From NCBI GenBank assembly GCA_036897095.1, contig JAYMSP010000972.1, positions 1 through 38,165 of the forward strand: a stretch of 38,165 bases of DNA, in the 5' to 3' direction. The translations under genes and the position numbers were made by a program. This DNA is from Plantago elongata (lineage: Eukaryota; Streptophyta; Magnoliopsida; Lamiales; Plantaginaceae). Shown here piece by piece: positions 10,324 through 20,260 of this stretch; positions within the stretch are counted from its first letter, which is position 1, and each line of letters starts with the position of its first letter. The notes under the pieces were generated by a model that was given only the letters and a program-made list of their open reading frames with translations, was not told where the DNA came from and ran no database searches.

Positions 10324-12648
10324 GTGTTAAACAACAAAACACCATATCACATGTTGTATGGAAAGCCTGCAACTTATGATCACCTAAGAACATTTGGATG
10401 TTTATGCTACTGCAGCACCATCAAAGAACTCAGAAACAAGTTTGATCCCAGAGCAGAACATTGTGCCTTCCTTGGTTATCCATTAGGTGTCAAAGGATAT
10501 AAACTGTTCAGTTTGAAAACAAAGAAACTCATTGTTTCAAGAGATGTTCAATTTTATGAAACAATTTTTCCATTTGCTGACACTGATAATACTCACTTAT
10601 ATCATCAATACATGCAACCAAAATCTGTCAGTTCTCAATCTGATCAGTTTGATTTTTCTACTGATCATATCTTGCCTTCTCCACACATGCCAGCTACAGA
10701 TGATTTAGCTTCTAATGTTCATGATGCTTGTCATATACCTACAGATATTTCTCATGGTTCTAACCATTTTGATCAACTTGCACTGCAGGATGAACTTATA
10801 ACTCATACATCTTCCATTTCTTTAGATACTCAGATTGCAGTTGATACAGCTCCACAGACACTCCAGAATGATCAACATATTCAAGAAAATCTCATAAAAT
10901 CATCAAGAATCAAGTCTACACCTGCACATGTGAACATCTATGACATAAAATTGCTACCTTCACTAAGTCACTCTAACTCTACATTACATACATCAGTTTT
11001 ATATCCCATTTCAGATTTTCTTTCTACAACACAGCTATCACATGCTCATTATGCTTTTACTGCATCCATTACTGCTGACATTGAACCTAAAACATACAAC
11101 CAAGCTGCTAAAGTTACAGCTTGGCAAGATGCAATGAATAATGAGCTTAAGGCACTAGAGAAGACTAATACATGGTCATTAGTTCCTCTACCTGCTGATA
11201 AACATGTCGTTGGTTGTAAATGGGTGTTTAAAATTAAACATAATGCTGATGGCTCCATAGAAAGATATAAGGCAAGATTAGTGGCAAAGGGTTATAATCA
11301 CGAAGAAGGTGTAGATTATTTTCACACTTATTCACCAGTTGCTAAACTCACTTATGTCAGATTATTATTAGCACTTGCAGCTTCCAAACATTGGCACTTG
11401 CATCAATGTGATGTTAATAATGCATTTCTGCATGGTGATCTAGATGAGGAGGTTAGGTTACTTAGATACAAATGATACAAGAGTATGTAAGCTACATAAA
11501 AGCATTTATGGTTTGAAACAAGCCTCAAGACAGTGGTTTCAGAAACTCTCTTATTGTTTAATTCAATATGGTTTTGTGCAATCTGCAGCTGACACTTCCT
11601 TGTTCTTGTTCCATACACCTGATTATTATATTGCATTACTTTGCTATGTTGATGATATCATTATTGCAGGGCCTGATGAACAAGTCATTGTTCATCTGAA
11701 ACAACACTTGCATCAGACTTTCACAATCAAGGATCTTGGCATTCTCAAATACATCTTAGGTGTTGAGGTTGCAAGGAAACCTGAAGGAATTTTCCTCTGT
11801 CAAAGGATATATACACTAGATGTATTGGTTGACACATGATATTTGGCTTGCAAGACACTTGACACACCAATGGATAGTAAACAACTCTTCTCCACAGAAC
11901 ACTCTCCTCTCGTGGCAGATGGTTCAAAATATCGACGACTCATTGGAAGATTAATGTATCTAACAATCACCAGGCCAGAAATAGCTTATGCATTACAAAC
12001 ATTGAGTCAACATATGTCTGCACCAACAGAGGCCATTTGAAGGCTGCTTACAGGGTATTATACTTGAAGAAGAATCCTGGTAAAGGATTGTTTTATCCTG
12101 CGGATTCTAGTTTCTCCCTTACAGCTTTTTGTGACAGTGATTGGGCACGATGTCCAGATACCAAAAGAAGTATTACAGGTTATGGAATTTATCTTGGCAA
12201 CTCATTGGTTTCCTGGAAATCAAAAAAACAGCCAACGGTCAGTCGTTCATGCGCAGAAGCCGAATACAGAGCCTTGGCTTACACGGTTTGTGAGGTGCAG
12301 TGGCTGCTATATCTGCTTACAGATTTTGGTATCTTCACACCTCATCCAGTTGCAATATATACTGATTCAAAGAGTGCTATTTGTATAGCTGCAAATCCGG
12401 TTCTTCATGAGAAAACCAAGCATATACAAATAGACTACCATTTTACAAGGGAGAAGCTAAAAGAAGGAGTCATCAAGATCATTCATATTTCTTCACTTGA
12501 GAATATGGCTGATATCTTCACCAAGCCTTTACCTTGTGATTTGTTTACTTTTTTTAGTTCCAAGATGCATCTTGTTGATATACATATGCATCTTGAGGGG
12601 GTGTTAAGAGGAGATATTGAGGTGTTTAGTTGGTTAAGTATAATGTAG
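10324..12648 (+). pseudogene. Copia integrase C-terminus, reverse transcriptase and RNase H, interrupted
   Basis: A 383-codon frame (10324-11475) covers the integrase C-terminal part and the first half of the reverse transcriptase (CKWVFKIKHNADGSIERYKARLVAKGY). A small deletion near 11455 shifts the frame. The polymerase then continues from about 11450 with SIYGLKQASRQW and the catalytic CYVDDIII. A TGA at 11837-11839 and a one-base loss near 12035 break it again. RNase H follows from 12037, with FCDSDWARCPDTKRS, AEAEYRAL, IYTDSKSAI and ADIFTKPL. The last frame runs past the polypurine tract into the 3' LTR. Confidence 0.9.
12589..12601 (+). other. Polypurine tract of the Copia element
   Basis: CATCTTGAGGGGG sits directly against the 3' LTR start (TGTTAAGAGG at 12602), the position used to prime plus-strand DNA. 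Confidence 0.85.
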
Positions 12649-12795
12649 TTAAGTTAGTTATGTTAGTTGGTGTTATTCATTATAAATAGAGAAGCATGAA
12701 CCAAATCTTGTAATTCATATTCATTATTGGAGTATATTTTCTCCATCAAATCAATATACAAATGTGGTTCTTGATTCTTGTTGATATCATTCACA
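12602..12795 (+). repeat. 3' LTR of the Copia element
   Basis: It starts with an intact TG and ends with CA. It has the same TATAAATAG box as the 5' LTR and is followed by the target duplication GATAG. Confidence 0.96.
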
Positions 12796-12800
12796 GATAG
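12796..12800. repeat. Target-site duplication GATAG (right)
   Basis: Identical to 7560-7564 at the other end of the element. Confidence 0.9.
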
Positions 12801-13354
12801 TGCCAAAAAATAAGAAGAAGAATTAACACCAAAATTGCAGCAGTCGAGAAGTCAGAGGACCAAAATACAATACCAACATCTATGATCTTATTGTATCTGT
12901 AAACTACATAAAACCCTTCTGATTAGGCTTTATTCTTTTCAATCGAAAATTATTGAACTGAAGTGTAATATATAAATTATAATTAACTAGAGCTGAACTG
13001 AACTGAATGAAACTGAATTTAGCTATTCGGAAGTAGCACTAAACTGCTCAAATTGAACAATTAAAACTGCACATAATTCCCTAAGTTACACGAAAACTCA
13101 CTCGAAACCACCCAAGTTACCGCAAAATATGTAATTCGGCCCCAAAAGTATAAGTAAATCAGAATTATATGAACCAAATATAACTTGGTATAATTGAGGC
13201 AAAAAGTACTATATTCGTTTCTGGCAAAAATTCCACAATGCAGTAAATGTCTTTACTGGCAAAAACGAAAAACAAAACCAGCTAATCTATAAGTATAGCA
13301 GCATGCTATACTACGGCCTTCTTAGTTGCAATTTCTCCTTCTGCAGAACATAGA
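12801..13354. other. Intergenic spacer between the Copia element and the cystatin gene
   Basis: No gene is seen. The part near 13354 should include the 3' UTR of the leftward cystatin-like gene. Confidence 0.5.
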
Positions 13355-14123
13355 TCAGCCAACGCATACGCGAGAGCAGGCTGCAGGTTCATATGCTGGT
13401 AGATCAGAATCTGCTCCAGAAAAACTCCCTCCGTGTTGCTGAAACTTCATAAGCTGCTCCCAATTCGGCCTATGATGCACTTCCGCCTCACAATGCAGCA
13501 TCTTGCCCGCATGGTCCACAACGAATGCAATCTGGTACTCAGCACCGGCTCCTAGCTGTCCTTTAGGCCTGCCCACAATTCTCACGAACTTGATCTTCGC
13601 ATTCTGTTGCCATACACAATATTGATTTAGTGATCCTGACACTGTTTAGCAAAACTAGCTAGTGTACTTGATTACAAAGGTACATTATAAAGTATAAACA
13701 GAGTTAAAATATCATTATGCAGAAACACATCTAATTTTGTGTAGCACTAGTTGCTTACAAGATCGCTAATTTCATAAGTTGTTTAAAATAGTTTATCGAA
13801 AAAAAGGAAAGATATTTGATTAGTTGTTTTCCATTGTAAACAAAACAGTCCTGTATCATTAATCAGAGAACATGAACACTAGAAATCAACGAAGTAAAAC
13901 AAACTGAATGAATCGAAGAGAACATGGCCTAACACAATCAACATTCATGTCAAACTAATACAGCATACAAATATTCATGAAAACGACGAAAAGAATTAAA
14001 GTATTGATTAACGGATTATAAGTTTAAACCAACCTGTTTTTGGTTATATTGCTCAACGGCAAAGCGTGCTACTTCTTCAGCCTCAGGTCCAGGGACATGA
14101 AACTCACGGTCACCGGACATCAT
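13355..14123 (-). CDS. Phytocystatin-like (cysteine proteinase inhibitor) protein, two exons
   Basis: Exons 14123-14034 and 13603-13355 join in phase 0 to give 112 residues. Exon 1 ends with EVARFAVEQYNQKQ, a good match to the LARFAV alpha-helix signature that defines plant cystatins. Exon 2 begins NAKIKFVRIVG, and the intron falls at the junction where oryzacystatin genes also have theirs. The usual QxVxG inhibitory loop is replaced by QLGAG, the later PW hairpin reads RPNW, and the N-terminal glycine pair is not seen. Binding to papain-like proteases may therefore be weak or lost. There is no obvious signal peptide. The C-terminal tail (about 25 residues after MKFQQHGG) is unlike family members that I know. 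Two adjacent ATGs (14123, 14120) could serve as start. The gene sits between transporter copies B and C. Confidence 0.8.
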
Positions 14124-14236
14124 GGTTGTGTGAATTAGCTAGGTGGTTTTCAGAAGTCTAAATCTCTCTCACTTTCTGCTACTTAGTTCTTCTTGTTGCG
14201 ATCGCTTTCTTGTTCAATACTTAGAATTGAGATGGT

Positions 14237-14245
14237 CTATTTATA
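14237..14245 (-). promoter_or_regulatory. Likely TATA box of the cystatin-like gene
   Basis: TATAAATAG on the minus strand lies 114 bases before the first ATG, a normal spacing for a plant promoter with a 5' UTR of about 80-90 bases. Confidence 0.6.
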
Positions 14246-15036
14246 ACAGTTGGTTCTTTTATTTTCTTTCCTAGTCCTATTCGATTTCCACCAAGTAAGA
14301 CAAAAACCTATGCGCGGTTCAAGGACATACTTAGGTAATCGTGGTAAGTTTCCAAGTTTCAACTAGTCTTTAACATAAATCTACCTTCATGTGTTATTAG
14401 TTGCGACTATCTCATAAGTAAAATATTTTAATTTATCGAGGAAACCGAATATTTCATTTTTTGAGTTCTTACCTGACTTGATATTGTAACAAAACGATCT
14501 AATTTTCAAGCTTCACTTTAAGTCACAATAAATAGGCTCGAGCTTGAGTATCATGTAGAACTCTAGCTCGTTATTTACATATATAGAAATATTGAAATAA
14601 TAATTTAACTGGAACTAATTAAGACTAATCGTGTATCAACGAATCAAGTGCTAATAAAACGAGCAACAAATTCGGCTCGAGTCCGACTCGAACATGTTAT
14701 CTAGCGGGTCGAGTCAAACCATCAATAATGCTCAATTTGAATATAGCTAGTCATCACTCATAACTGGTAACCTATAGTATAAGTCCTGGAACAGGGGAGA
14801 GAAAGATAAATGGCCCTGTCTGAAGAAGCAGAGAATTCAGAACAATAGAAGAATTAGACAAAGTGGACATGTTTTATATAGTATTACATAATTACAGAAC
14901 TACTTGAGCTAAAATACAATAAGAGGCAATCTTTATATACATTGCTTCACAGAACAATATATTCGGCTGCAAGAAATCCCGGCTGTCACCATTACGATCA
15001 GATGGAACATCTTCATAAATCATTGGCTTGAATCGA
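14246..15036. other. Intergenic region between the cystatin-like gene and copy C
   Basis: It contains the distal promoter of the cystatin-like gene and, near 15036, the 3' UTR of copy C. No further gene is visible. Confidence 0.5.
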
Positions 15037-17045
15037 TTATTCAGAATCTACAGTATCGGCTAGGCCTTTGCCCTTGGTTTCGATAGGGAAGAGAAAAATG
15101 CATAGCCCTGAAAGAAGTAACACAGCTTCGAACAAGCCAACTGCAGCAGTTCGATAACAGCCCCTCACTAAACCGACTGCAACTAAAGGGCATACCATTC
15201 CGCCAACTCTTCCCATTGCAGTTGCAAGTCCATCGCCTGTTGTCCTTGCACTTGTTGGATACACCTGCATTATTAATAAAGGCAAAACAAGAAGACGATA
15301 AGCCACTAACTAGGTGTGCATGAAGAAGGCTGTATAAGCTAGCATATGAATGGACGGTAAACAGAAGCTAATGATGGGAAAATAGCTCTGAAGATGAGAT
15401 GGTTAGCGAACCTCTTTGGAGTAGACACTAGCAATTGAAAATCCTCCAGAAATGAACATCCGAGCTAGGAATAAGAGGATAATCGTCATAGTGCCATTGT
15501 GATGCCACGACAACGGTATCATTGCAACGAATGTTGACACAGTCATAAATTGCATGGTTAACTTTCGACCTAACTTATCCACAACAGTTCCAACTATGAT
15601 AAGGCCAGGAAGTTCTGCACATCGAAAAATATAAGATGACTCCCTGAGATTCCCTTTCTAAAAGTATAATACCTTTTGGATCATGGTATAGTTGTCGAAC
15701 CTGCCATGCTGGTGATAAATGTATCTAAGTAGAGACTAGAGTTCTCTCCAGTAACATTGATAGAAACTGAGCCACATTGATTCTGCCCGCTGCTCAGCTC
15801 GGTAGTGATCAGAACAATTCCATAGTATGCAAATGTAAAGGCAAAGGATAGAAACCAGATAAGAAGAGTAGTACGCAGTAGTCTTGGGGAGAATAGTTCA
15901 TGTAGTGATTTTAGGTAGGTCTTGGTTTTCGTAGTTGAAGATAGGAGTGGTTCTCCAGATGAGGAAACTCCTTCAGTAAAGTCTGCAATATGATCAGTAA
16001 GAAGAATGCCATCAGGAAGAGATGTTCTGTTTAATCGAGCCATTTTCTCTAAAATGCGCCTTGCTTCAATGATTCTGCCATTTGTACACAGAAACCTTGG
16101 TGATTCTGGAGCGAAGCCTGAGATAAGCAGCACCGTTAACGATGGTATACAAGACAGTCCAAGAAGCCATCTCCACCCTAATCTTGGCATGGCAATCTGC
16201 ACAAAGTTGGATAAATTTTTTAATTAGATTCGAGTAATTAAAACAAATGTAACCGCAATGATCATGAGATATATGTTCAAGTACCCAAGCAAGAAAAGCC
16301 TCGAGGATTATTCCAAAAGTCCAGAAACAATAAATAACAATCATCCAAAAACCTCTATGGGATGTTGGGATGAACTCCAAAAACCATGCTGCGAACACCT
16401 GTGCGCCTCCAACGCCCATACCAAGGAAACACCGAAAAGCTAGCAACGCTTCATAGTTCGGGGCGAATATACTTAAGATTCCAGATACAACTATTACACT
16501 CACTGCACCTATAAACCCTGTCCTGTAAAGCCAAATGATACCATGGATATAAAGCTATGTATCATGAACGAAGAACCAAGTCAGGATCGTGTGTATTTAT
16601 GCAATTTACTCGGGCTCTGTGATAAACTAGCTGATAGCTGATAATCTAGAGGCTAGTTGTTCTAGAGCTAAGTATCATGAACTGAGAATCGAGTCAGGAT
16701 TATCTGTATTTATGCAATAACTAAATCTCAAAGCTTAAAATTTTAACTTGAAATAAATGGCCTATTTAGCAGTTACCTTCGTCCATGTGCATCTGATATG
16801 AATCCCCAGAAATACGCCCCGAAAAGCATACCAAAAAAGACGACAGTAGTCAGGAAACTCTCTTCACCGGCAGAAATGTTCCAGTCTGTTTGCAGTGCTG
16901 GTCCTATAAAAGTTAGCAGCATCATTTCCATTGCATCAGAAATCCACCCGAGTCCTGCGAAAGCAAGGGCAAGGCCTTGAAACCATCCGAATCCAACCGC
17001 AGAAAGTGCTTCATCCAGAGTGTATCCACCACCTTCTTCTCCCAT
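15037..17045 (-). CDS. OCT7: Organic cation/carnitine transporter 7-like (copy C), five coding exons
   Basis: Predicted OCT7/NiaP-type MFS transporter. Exons are 17045-16777, 16522-16285, 16196-15701, 15614-15412 and 15264-15037. They sum to 1434 nt and 477 residues with no stop, and all introns are GT-AG. Motifs are AMEMMLLTFIGPALQ in TM1, SDAHGRR in loop 2-3, FAPESPRFL after TM6, FAFTFAYYGIVLITTEL in TM7, DKLGRK in loop 8-9 and ETKGKGLAD at the C-terminus. The N-terminus reads MGEEGGGYTLDEAL, almost as in copy B. The bases just before the ATG (TTCTTTAG) look like a splice acceptor, and a donor-like AAG|GTAATT near 17190 suggests a non-coding first exon. Nothing in the sequence defines the substrate. 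Confidence 0.9.
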
Positions 17046-17337
17046 CTAAAGAATCAAAATTCAAAATCAACCGTCAAACTGGCAACTGAAACAACTGCAC
17101 TTTCAACTATGATAACATCATAACAGTACTAGGACTAGTTCAACTGATTTCTGAAACATGAAAAACACAGATTCATAGAAAAATTACCTTAAGCCTGGCG
17201 CGTAGGAAATATAATACAATATATAGCTCAAATCTTGAAAGTAGATATGAGCTGCACAATCATCAAGAAGAGATATCTGCCAGCAGAAACATTTGAAGTA
17301 ATGATTTGTAGAGATAGTCAATCCTATAGAAGTTCCT
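17046..17337 (-). promoter_or_regulatory. Upstream region and probable 5' UTR intron of copy C
   Basis: The minus strand shows a splice-donor-like AAG|GTAATT near 17190 and an acceptor-like TTCTTTAG directly before the ATG, which fits a non-coding first exon. The retroelement at about 17338 begins close upstream, so the native promoter may be short or displaced. Confidence 0.4.
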
Positions 17338-17428
17338 TTTGCTTATTTTGAACTTGTTGAAATAACTAGTCCTACTTTAATAATACTTCTAACTTCTAAT
17401 TACAAACATTATTCTTATATTTTTAACA

Positions 17429-17440
17429 CTCCCCCTCAAT
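17429..17440 (-). other. Polypurine tract of the degraded Copia element
   Basis: The minus strand reads ATTGAGGGGGAG directly before TGTTAAAAAT, the standard arrangement at the start of a 3' LTR. Confidence 0.7.
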
Positions 17441-17550
17441 CGTAACAAAACTTTGATGAACGTTAAGAATGTATTGAAAAGTGTCAAACAATACTTGTGA
17501 AAGTCCTTTGGTAAAAAATCGAATCATATGTAAGAATAAACAGATTTCAT
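17441..17550 (-). pseudogene. Remnant of Copia RNase H C-terminus
   Basis: The minus-strand reading contains FFTKGLSQVLFDTFQYILNV, which corresponds to the conserved tail ADIFTKGL of Copia polyproteins with several substitutions. It lies next to the polypurine tract as expected, and nothing of the polymerase is seen upstream. Confidence 0.65.
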
Positions 17551-18234
17551 CTATGACGTTGTATGTTGATGTTGTACGAGAGCAGGCGAGGCAAAAGTTA
17601 TTACCGAACGATGGATGATACCATGGGTAGTTGGTTATTGGCAACGAAGACTCAAATATTATACCCTACTCCAGTGAAGTGCTCGAGTCTCCAAGAGTCG
17701 GGTGGAAGAAGTTCACCCAGAGCAAACATAGAGATACATTCAAATTAGGAGAAAATATAAGACATACAAGGTGAAAAAGAAGGATCAATAAGTGATCACA
17801 TAAAGATAGTTCTGAGTAGGTAGAGAGGGGTCAACATGTGACCACAATAGTCCAAAATGCAGCAGAGCAAGAGCTTCAAACAGCTAGCTCGAACGATTGA
17901 AGATGGAACAAAAAACTCTCGAACTCTAACCACAAAAGAAGCTTCAGAGCAGGAAGTTGTGTGGGGTGGCCTGGTGGCACATCAGGTTGATATGGGGATG
18001 AGGAGAACCCTTTTGATCAGGATGTGCGACTTTGGGAGCTTAATCTGATCTCAAAATGGAGCGGAGATAGTTGCTCGAGGAAATCAATGACGCGTGGAGA
18101 AAACGCAGTAGTAGAATAAACAACTCAACTGCATATGAAGAAGAGAAATTCACTACGTAATCAAAAGAAGAAAACCTGGCCGGAGGATTTGTTCGTAGGA
18201 CAAGAGGGCAATCGACGATCGCGAGCAATTGCAA

Positions 18235-18475
18235 AAGGATAGAAGAAATTTCGACAGATTGAAGAAAATTGTTCGAACACGGAAGGGGATCGACAACGTG
18301 GACTGTTCGATCAGAAGAGAAGTTCGACGAATTGAAGAAAAATTGTTCTAACATGGGAGGGGATCGACAGCAGTGGGGTTGTTCGATCAGAGGGGAAGTT
18401 CGACAGATTAAAGAAAACTGTTCGAACACAGGAGGGGATCGAGAACAGTGGACTTTCGATCAGAGGAGAACTTGA
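18235..18475. repeat. 72-bp tandem repeat in the retroelement leader
   Basis: Just over three imperfect copies of a unit of about 72 bases are built from GAAGTTCGACAGATTGAAGA, TTGTTCGAACAC, GGGGATCGACAACAGTGG and TGTTCGATCAGAG. The same unit occurs about three times in reverse complement at 33.90-34.11 kb and about once at 35-115, so it belongs to the element and is not a chance local repeat. Confidence 0.85.
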
Positions 18476-18907
18476 AAGAGTTATACGAACGTGAGGTTCT
18501 GTATATACGTGAATATATCGAACGTGAGGTTCTGTATATTAATTCAATAATACTTCTAAGTACTAATATTAGTGAGTCATAATCTACTTATAGTTCTAAC
18601 ACTTCTAACAACCCTAATAATGGGCTTATAATTGCTCATTTTCGAGTACAAGTAATTCATGTAAGTTACATGGGTTTTTTTTAAGGTGAGATAGGAGTTA
18701 TAGTTAAAATAAAATAGTAGTTGTACACTCAAGTGTTAACCAAATATACCCTTCAATTATTTATTTGCTTCTTACTTTATAAATTTATTTATATAAGTTA
18801 TAATAATAAAATAACGTTAGTAATTCTTTTAAAATTGTAATTAAATTTAATATTAATTTACCATTATATCCTTTCATAAAAAAATTAAAAGTACTTATAT
18901 TAATTAT

Positions 18908-19002
18908 CACCGGACCTTCTCCAACAACACCCGGAACTCCAACCGCCGTCACCGGACCACCGCCAGTAGGTGGGTCTCCGGCGGACCTCCCGGAGCTCCG
19001 GC
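18908..19002. other. CCGG-rich island inside AT-rich DNA
   Basis: About 95 bases of high GC content with several CCGG sites, including the perfect palindrome CCGGAGCTCCGG (18990-19001), lie between very AT-rich flanks. No coding match is recognised. It could be a captured gene piece or part of a DNA transposon. Confidence 0.5.
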
Positions 19003-19049
19003 AATACTCTAATTTAATCATAAAAGTTTATTACCTTAATGTGGAAATA

Positions 19050-19120
19050 ATAAGAATTGAAGCCTACACACCTCTTGAACTCAAGTCCACTCACTTAGCA
19101 CTAGGCTACAAGTAATTATA
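19050..19120 (-). repeat. Possible SINE-like (tRNA-derived) fragment
   Basis: The minus strand carries TAGCCTAGTGCTAAGTGAG, which resembles a polymerase III A box, followed by GGCTTCAATTCTT, a weak B box. Neither ends nor target duplications could be defined. Confidence 0.3.
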
Positions 19121-19144
19121 TGTTCTAAACTTAATTATAAACAT

Positions 19145-19159
19145 ACACACACACACACA
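19145..19159. repeat. CA dinucleotide microsatellite
   Basis: A short uninterrupted run of about seven AC units. Confidence 0.85.
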
Positions 19160-19859
19160 TGCAAACAACAAAAAGATTGTCACTGCAACTAGTAAAAGGT
19201 ATGATTTTTTTTTCTTCTTTTTATTTTTCTTTTTCTTTTTATTTTTAGATTTTTTGCATAAGCTTTTTCTATGAATGTTTAATGTCAACTATGAACTAGT
19301 AGTAAAATTCTTAATATCAATTTTAGTACTAGAAAGTAAAACATATATACATAATGTATGATAAGGATGGAAGTAATAACGGTTACTCTCAACAAATTCA
19401 AAGTACAAAGAATATATGGGGAAAATGGACAAAAAATAAGAGTGCTTATAAATTATGAATGGCATTTCATATTTATTTGTTCAACTACCGACATAGTTAT
19501 AATTGTATAGGTTACAATTTTATTCTTCAAGTTGTTGAAGTCATAAGTGTAATACATACTATACATGTCATATTCATATATTGTAATTGATTCTATATAA
19601 ATATAATTTTCATCAAATATTTAATGAATTTATAGCAAGGTAATTTCTAGTTATAAATGCAAATAACTTCTTTAGTTATGGATAAAATACACGTAATAGA
19701 TATGTATGTTAAAAATAGTATAATTTGGAAGAATAATAAATTATGTAATTCAATATTAAGTAGATGATCATGATTCACGAAGTTGATGATAATAAATGGA
19801 AAAAATTTCAATGCTCCTTTGAACTTAAGAAAATCGATTGAAAGTGTAGGACATAATTA

Positions 19860-20120
19860 TAATTCCACAATATCCATGGGGTAAATAGAAATTAAAAACG
19901 GGTAAGAAACAAGTTGAAGTGGAAAAATGTGTAAAAGGTAACTATAAAAGCAGATAAGAAATAATTTGAAATTAAAATTAAAAGAAAATGTTGACATCAT
20001 TCATGGGGTAAAAGGTAACTAAAAACAAGTAAGAAATATTTTAAAATTAAAATTAAAAGGAATAAAAGGTAATTAAAAAACTGGTAAGAAATAAGTTGAG
20101 AGAAATTAAAAGGAAATGTT
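19860..20120. repeat. Imperfect AT-rich tandem repeats
   Basis: A loose unit of about 60-70 bases containing GGTAACTA, AGTAAGAAATA and AAATTAAAATTAAAAG recurs three to four times with variation. Confidence 0.55.
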
Positions 20121-20124
20121 TACA

Positions 20125-20260
20125 AAATTTGACACCTTGAAGGTTTGAACCTTTGATCTCCAACCTCATTCATCAATACCACCTTACGCTGTCGGGATTC
20201 AAACTCTGCACCTCCTGCATACAATCCTAACTCCTTACAACCAGGCCACCTTATGACTCC
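20125..20260 (-). repeat. Possible tRNA-derived SINE or relic
   Basis: On the minus strand TGGCCTGGTTGTAAGGAG (20231-20249) resembles an A box, and AGAGTTTGAATCCCG (20192-20206) resembles a B box about 25 bases downstream. A second B-box-like GGTTCAAACC lies near 20145. The region is less AT-rich than its flanks. Ends are not resolved. Confidence 0.4.

Larger units (their letters stand above)
7565..12795 (+). mobile_element. Copia (Ty1) LTR retrotransposon, nearly full length, coding region decayed
   Basis: The element has two LTRs (189 and 194 bp), a primer-binding site, gag, protease, integrase, reverse transcriptase, RNase H and a polypurine tract. Integrase lies before reverse transcriptase, the order that defines Copia. 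The 5-bp target duplication GATAG is perfect (7560-7564 and 12796-12800). The LTRs differ at five bases plus indels of 4 and 1 nt, about 2.6% substitution, so insertion is fairly recent. The coding region carries at least seven frame breaks or stops, so this copy makes no full polyprotein. The size of 5.2 kb and the short LTRs suggest an Ale/Retrofit-like lineage, which is inference only. Confidence 0.96.
17338..18610 (-). mobile_element. Internally deleted Copia-type element (family 2), degraded
   Basis: On the minus strand the right end starts TGTTAGAAGT (18610). A leader with the 72-bp repeat (18240-18475) matches the element at 33.9-34.1 kb. The block at 17940-18200 matches 34260-34480 in reverse complement. 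A leftover RNase H tail follows, then a clear polypurine tract and a TG-started terminal region at 17428. Most of gag-pol is missing. The two end regions share only short stretches such as TTAGAAGTATTATT, so the LTR limits, especially the outer left one, are approximate. A recognisable primer-binding site is absent. Confidence 0.65.
18611..20124. other. AT-rich intergenic region without a recognisable gene
   Basis: Long A/T runs and short open frames lacking protein-like composition fill this stretch. The poly-lysine frame near 19.2 kb is only a T-rich run. A CCGG-rich island (18908-19002), a CA microsatellite (19145-19159), a SINE-like piece near 19050-19120 and loose repeats at 19860-20120 are the only structures seen. 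Confidence 0.6.

Noticed and set aside
18040-18429. 129-codon minus-strand open frame with repeated phrases
   Set aside because: The repeated phrases are the 72-bp leader repeat of the retroelement read in frame (72 is divisible by three). It is not a repeat protein gene.
18235-18475. Regular repeats considered as a CRISPR-like array
   Set aside because: The units are contiguous and diverged without unique spacers, the setting is a plant retroelement, and the same unit recurs in sister elements.
17338-18610. Regarding the two ends as clean LTRs with a target duplication
   Set aside because: The end regions share only short matches and no flanking duplication was found, so limits are given as approximate.
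19106-19288. Minus-strand open frame with a Lys run
   Set aside because: It comes from a T-rich low-complexity tract and lacks any protein-like part.
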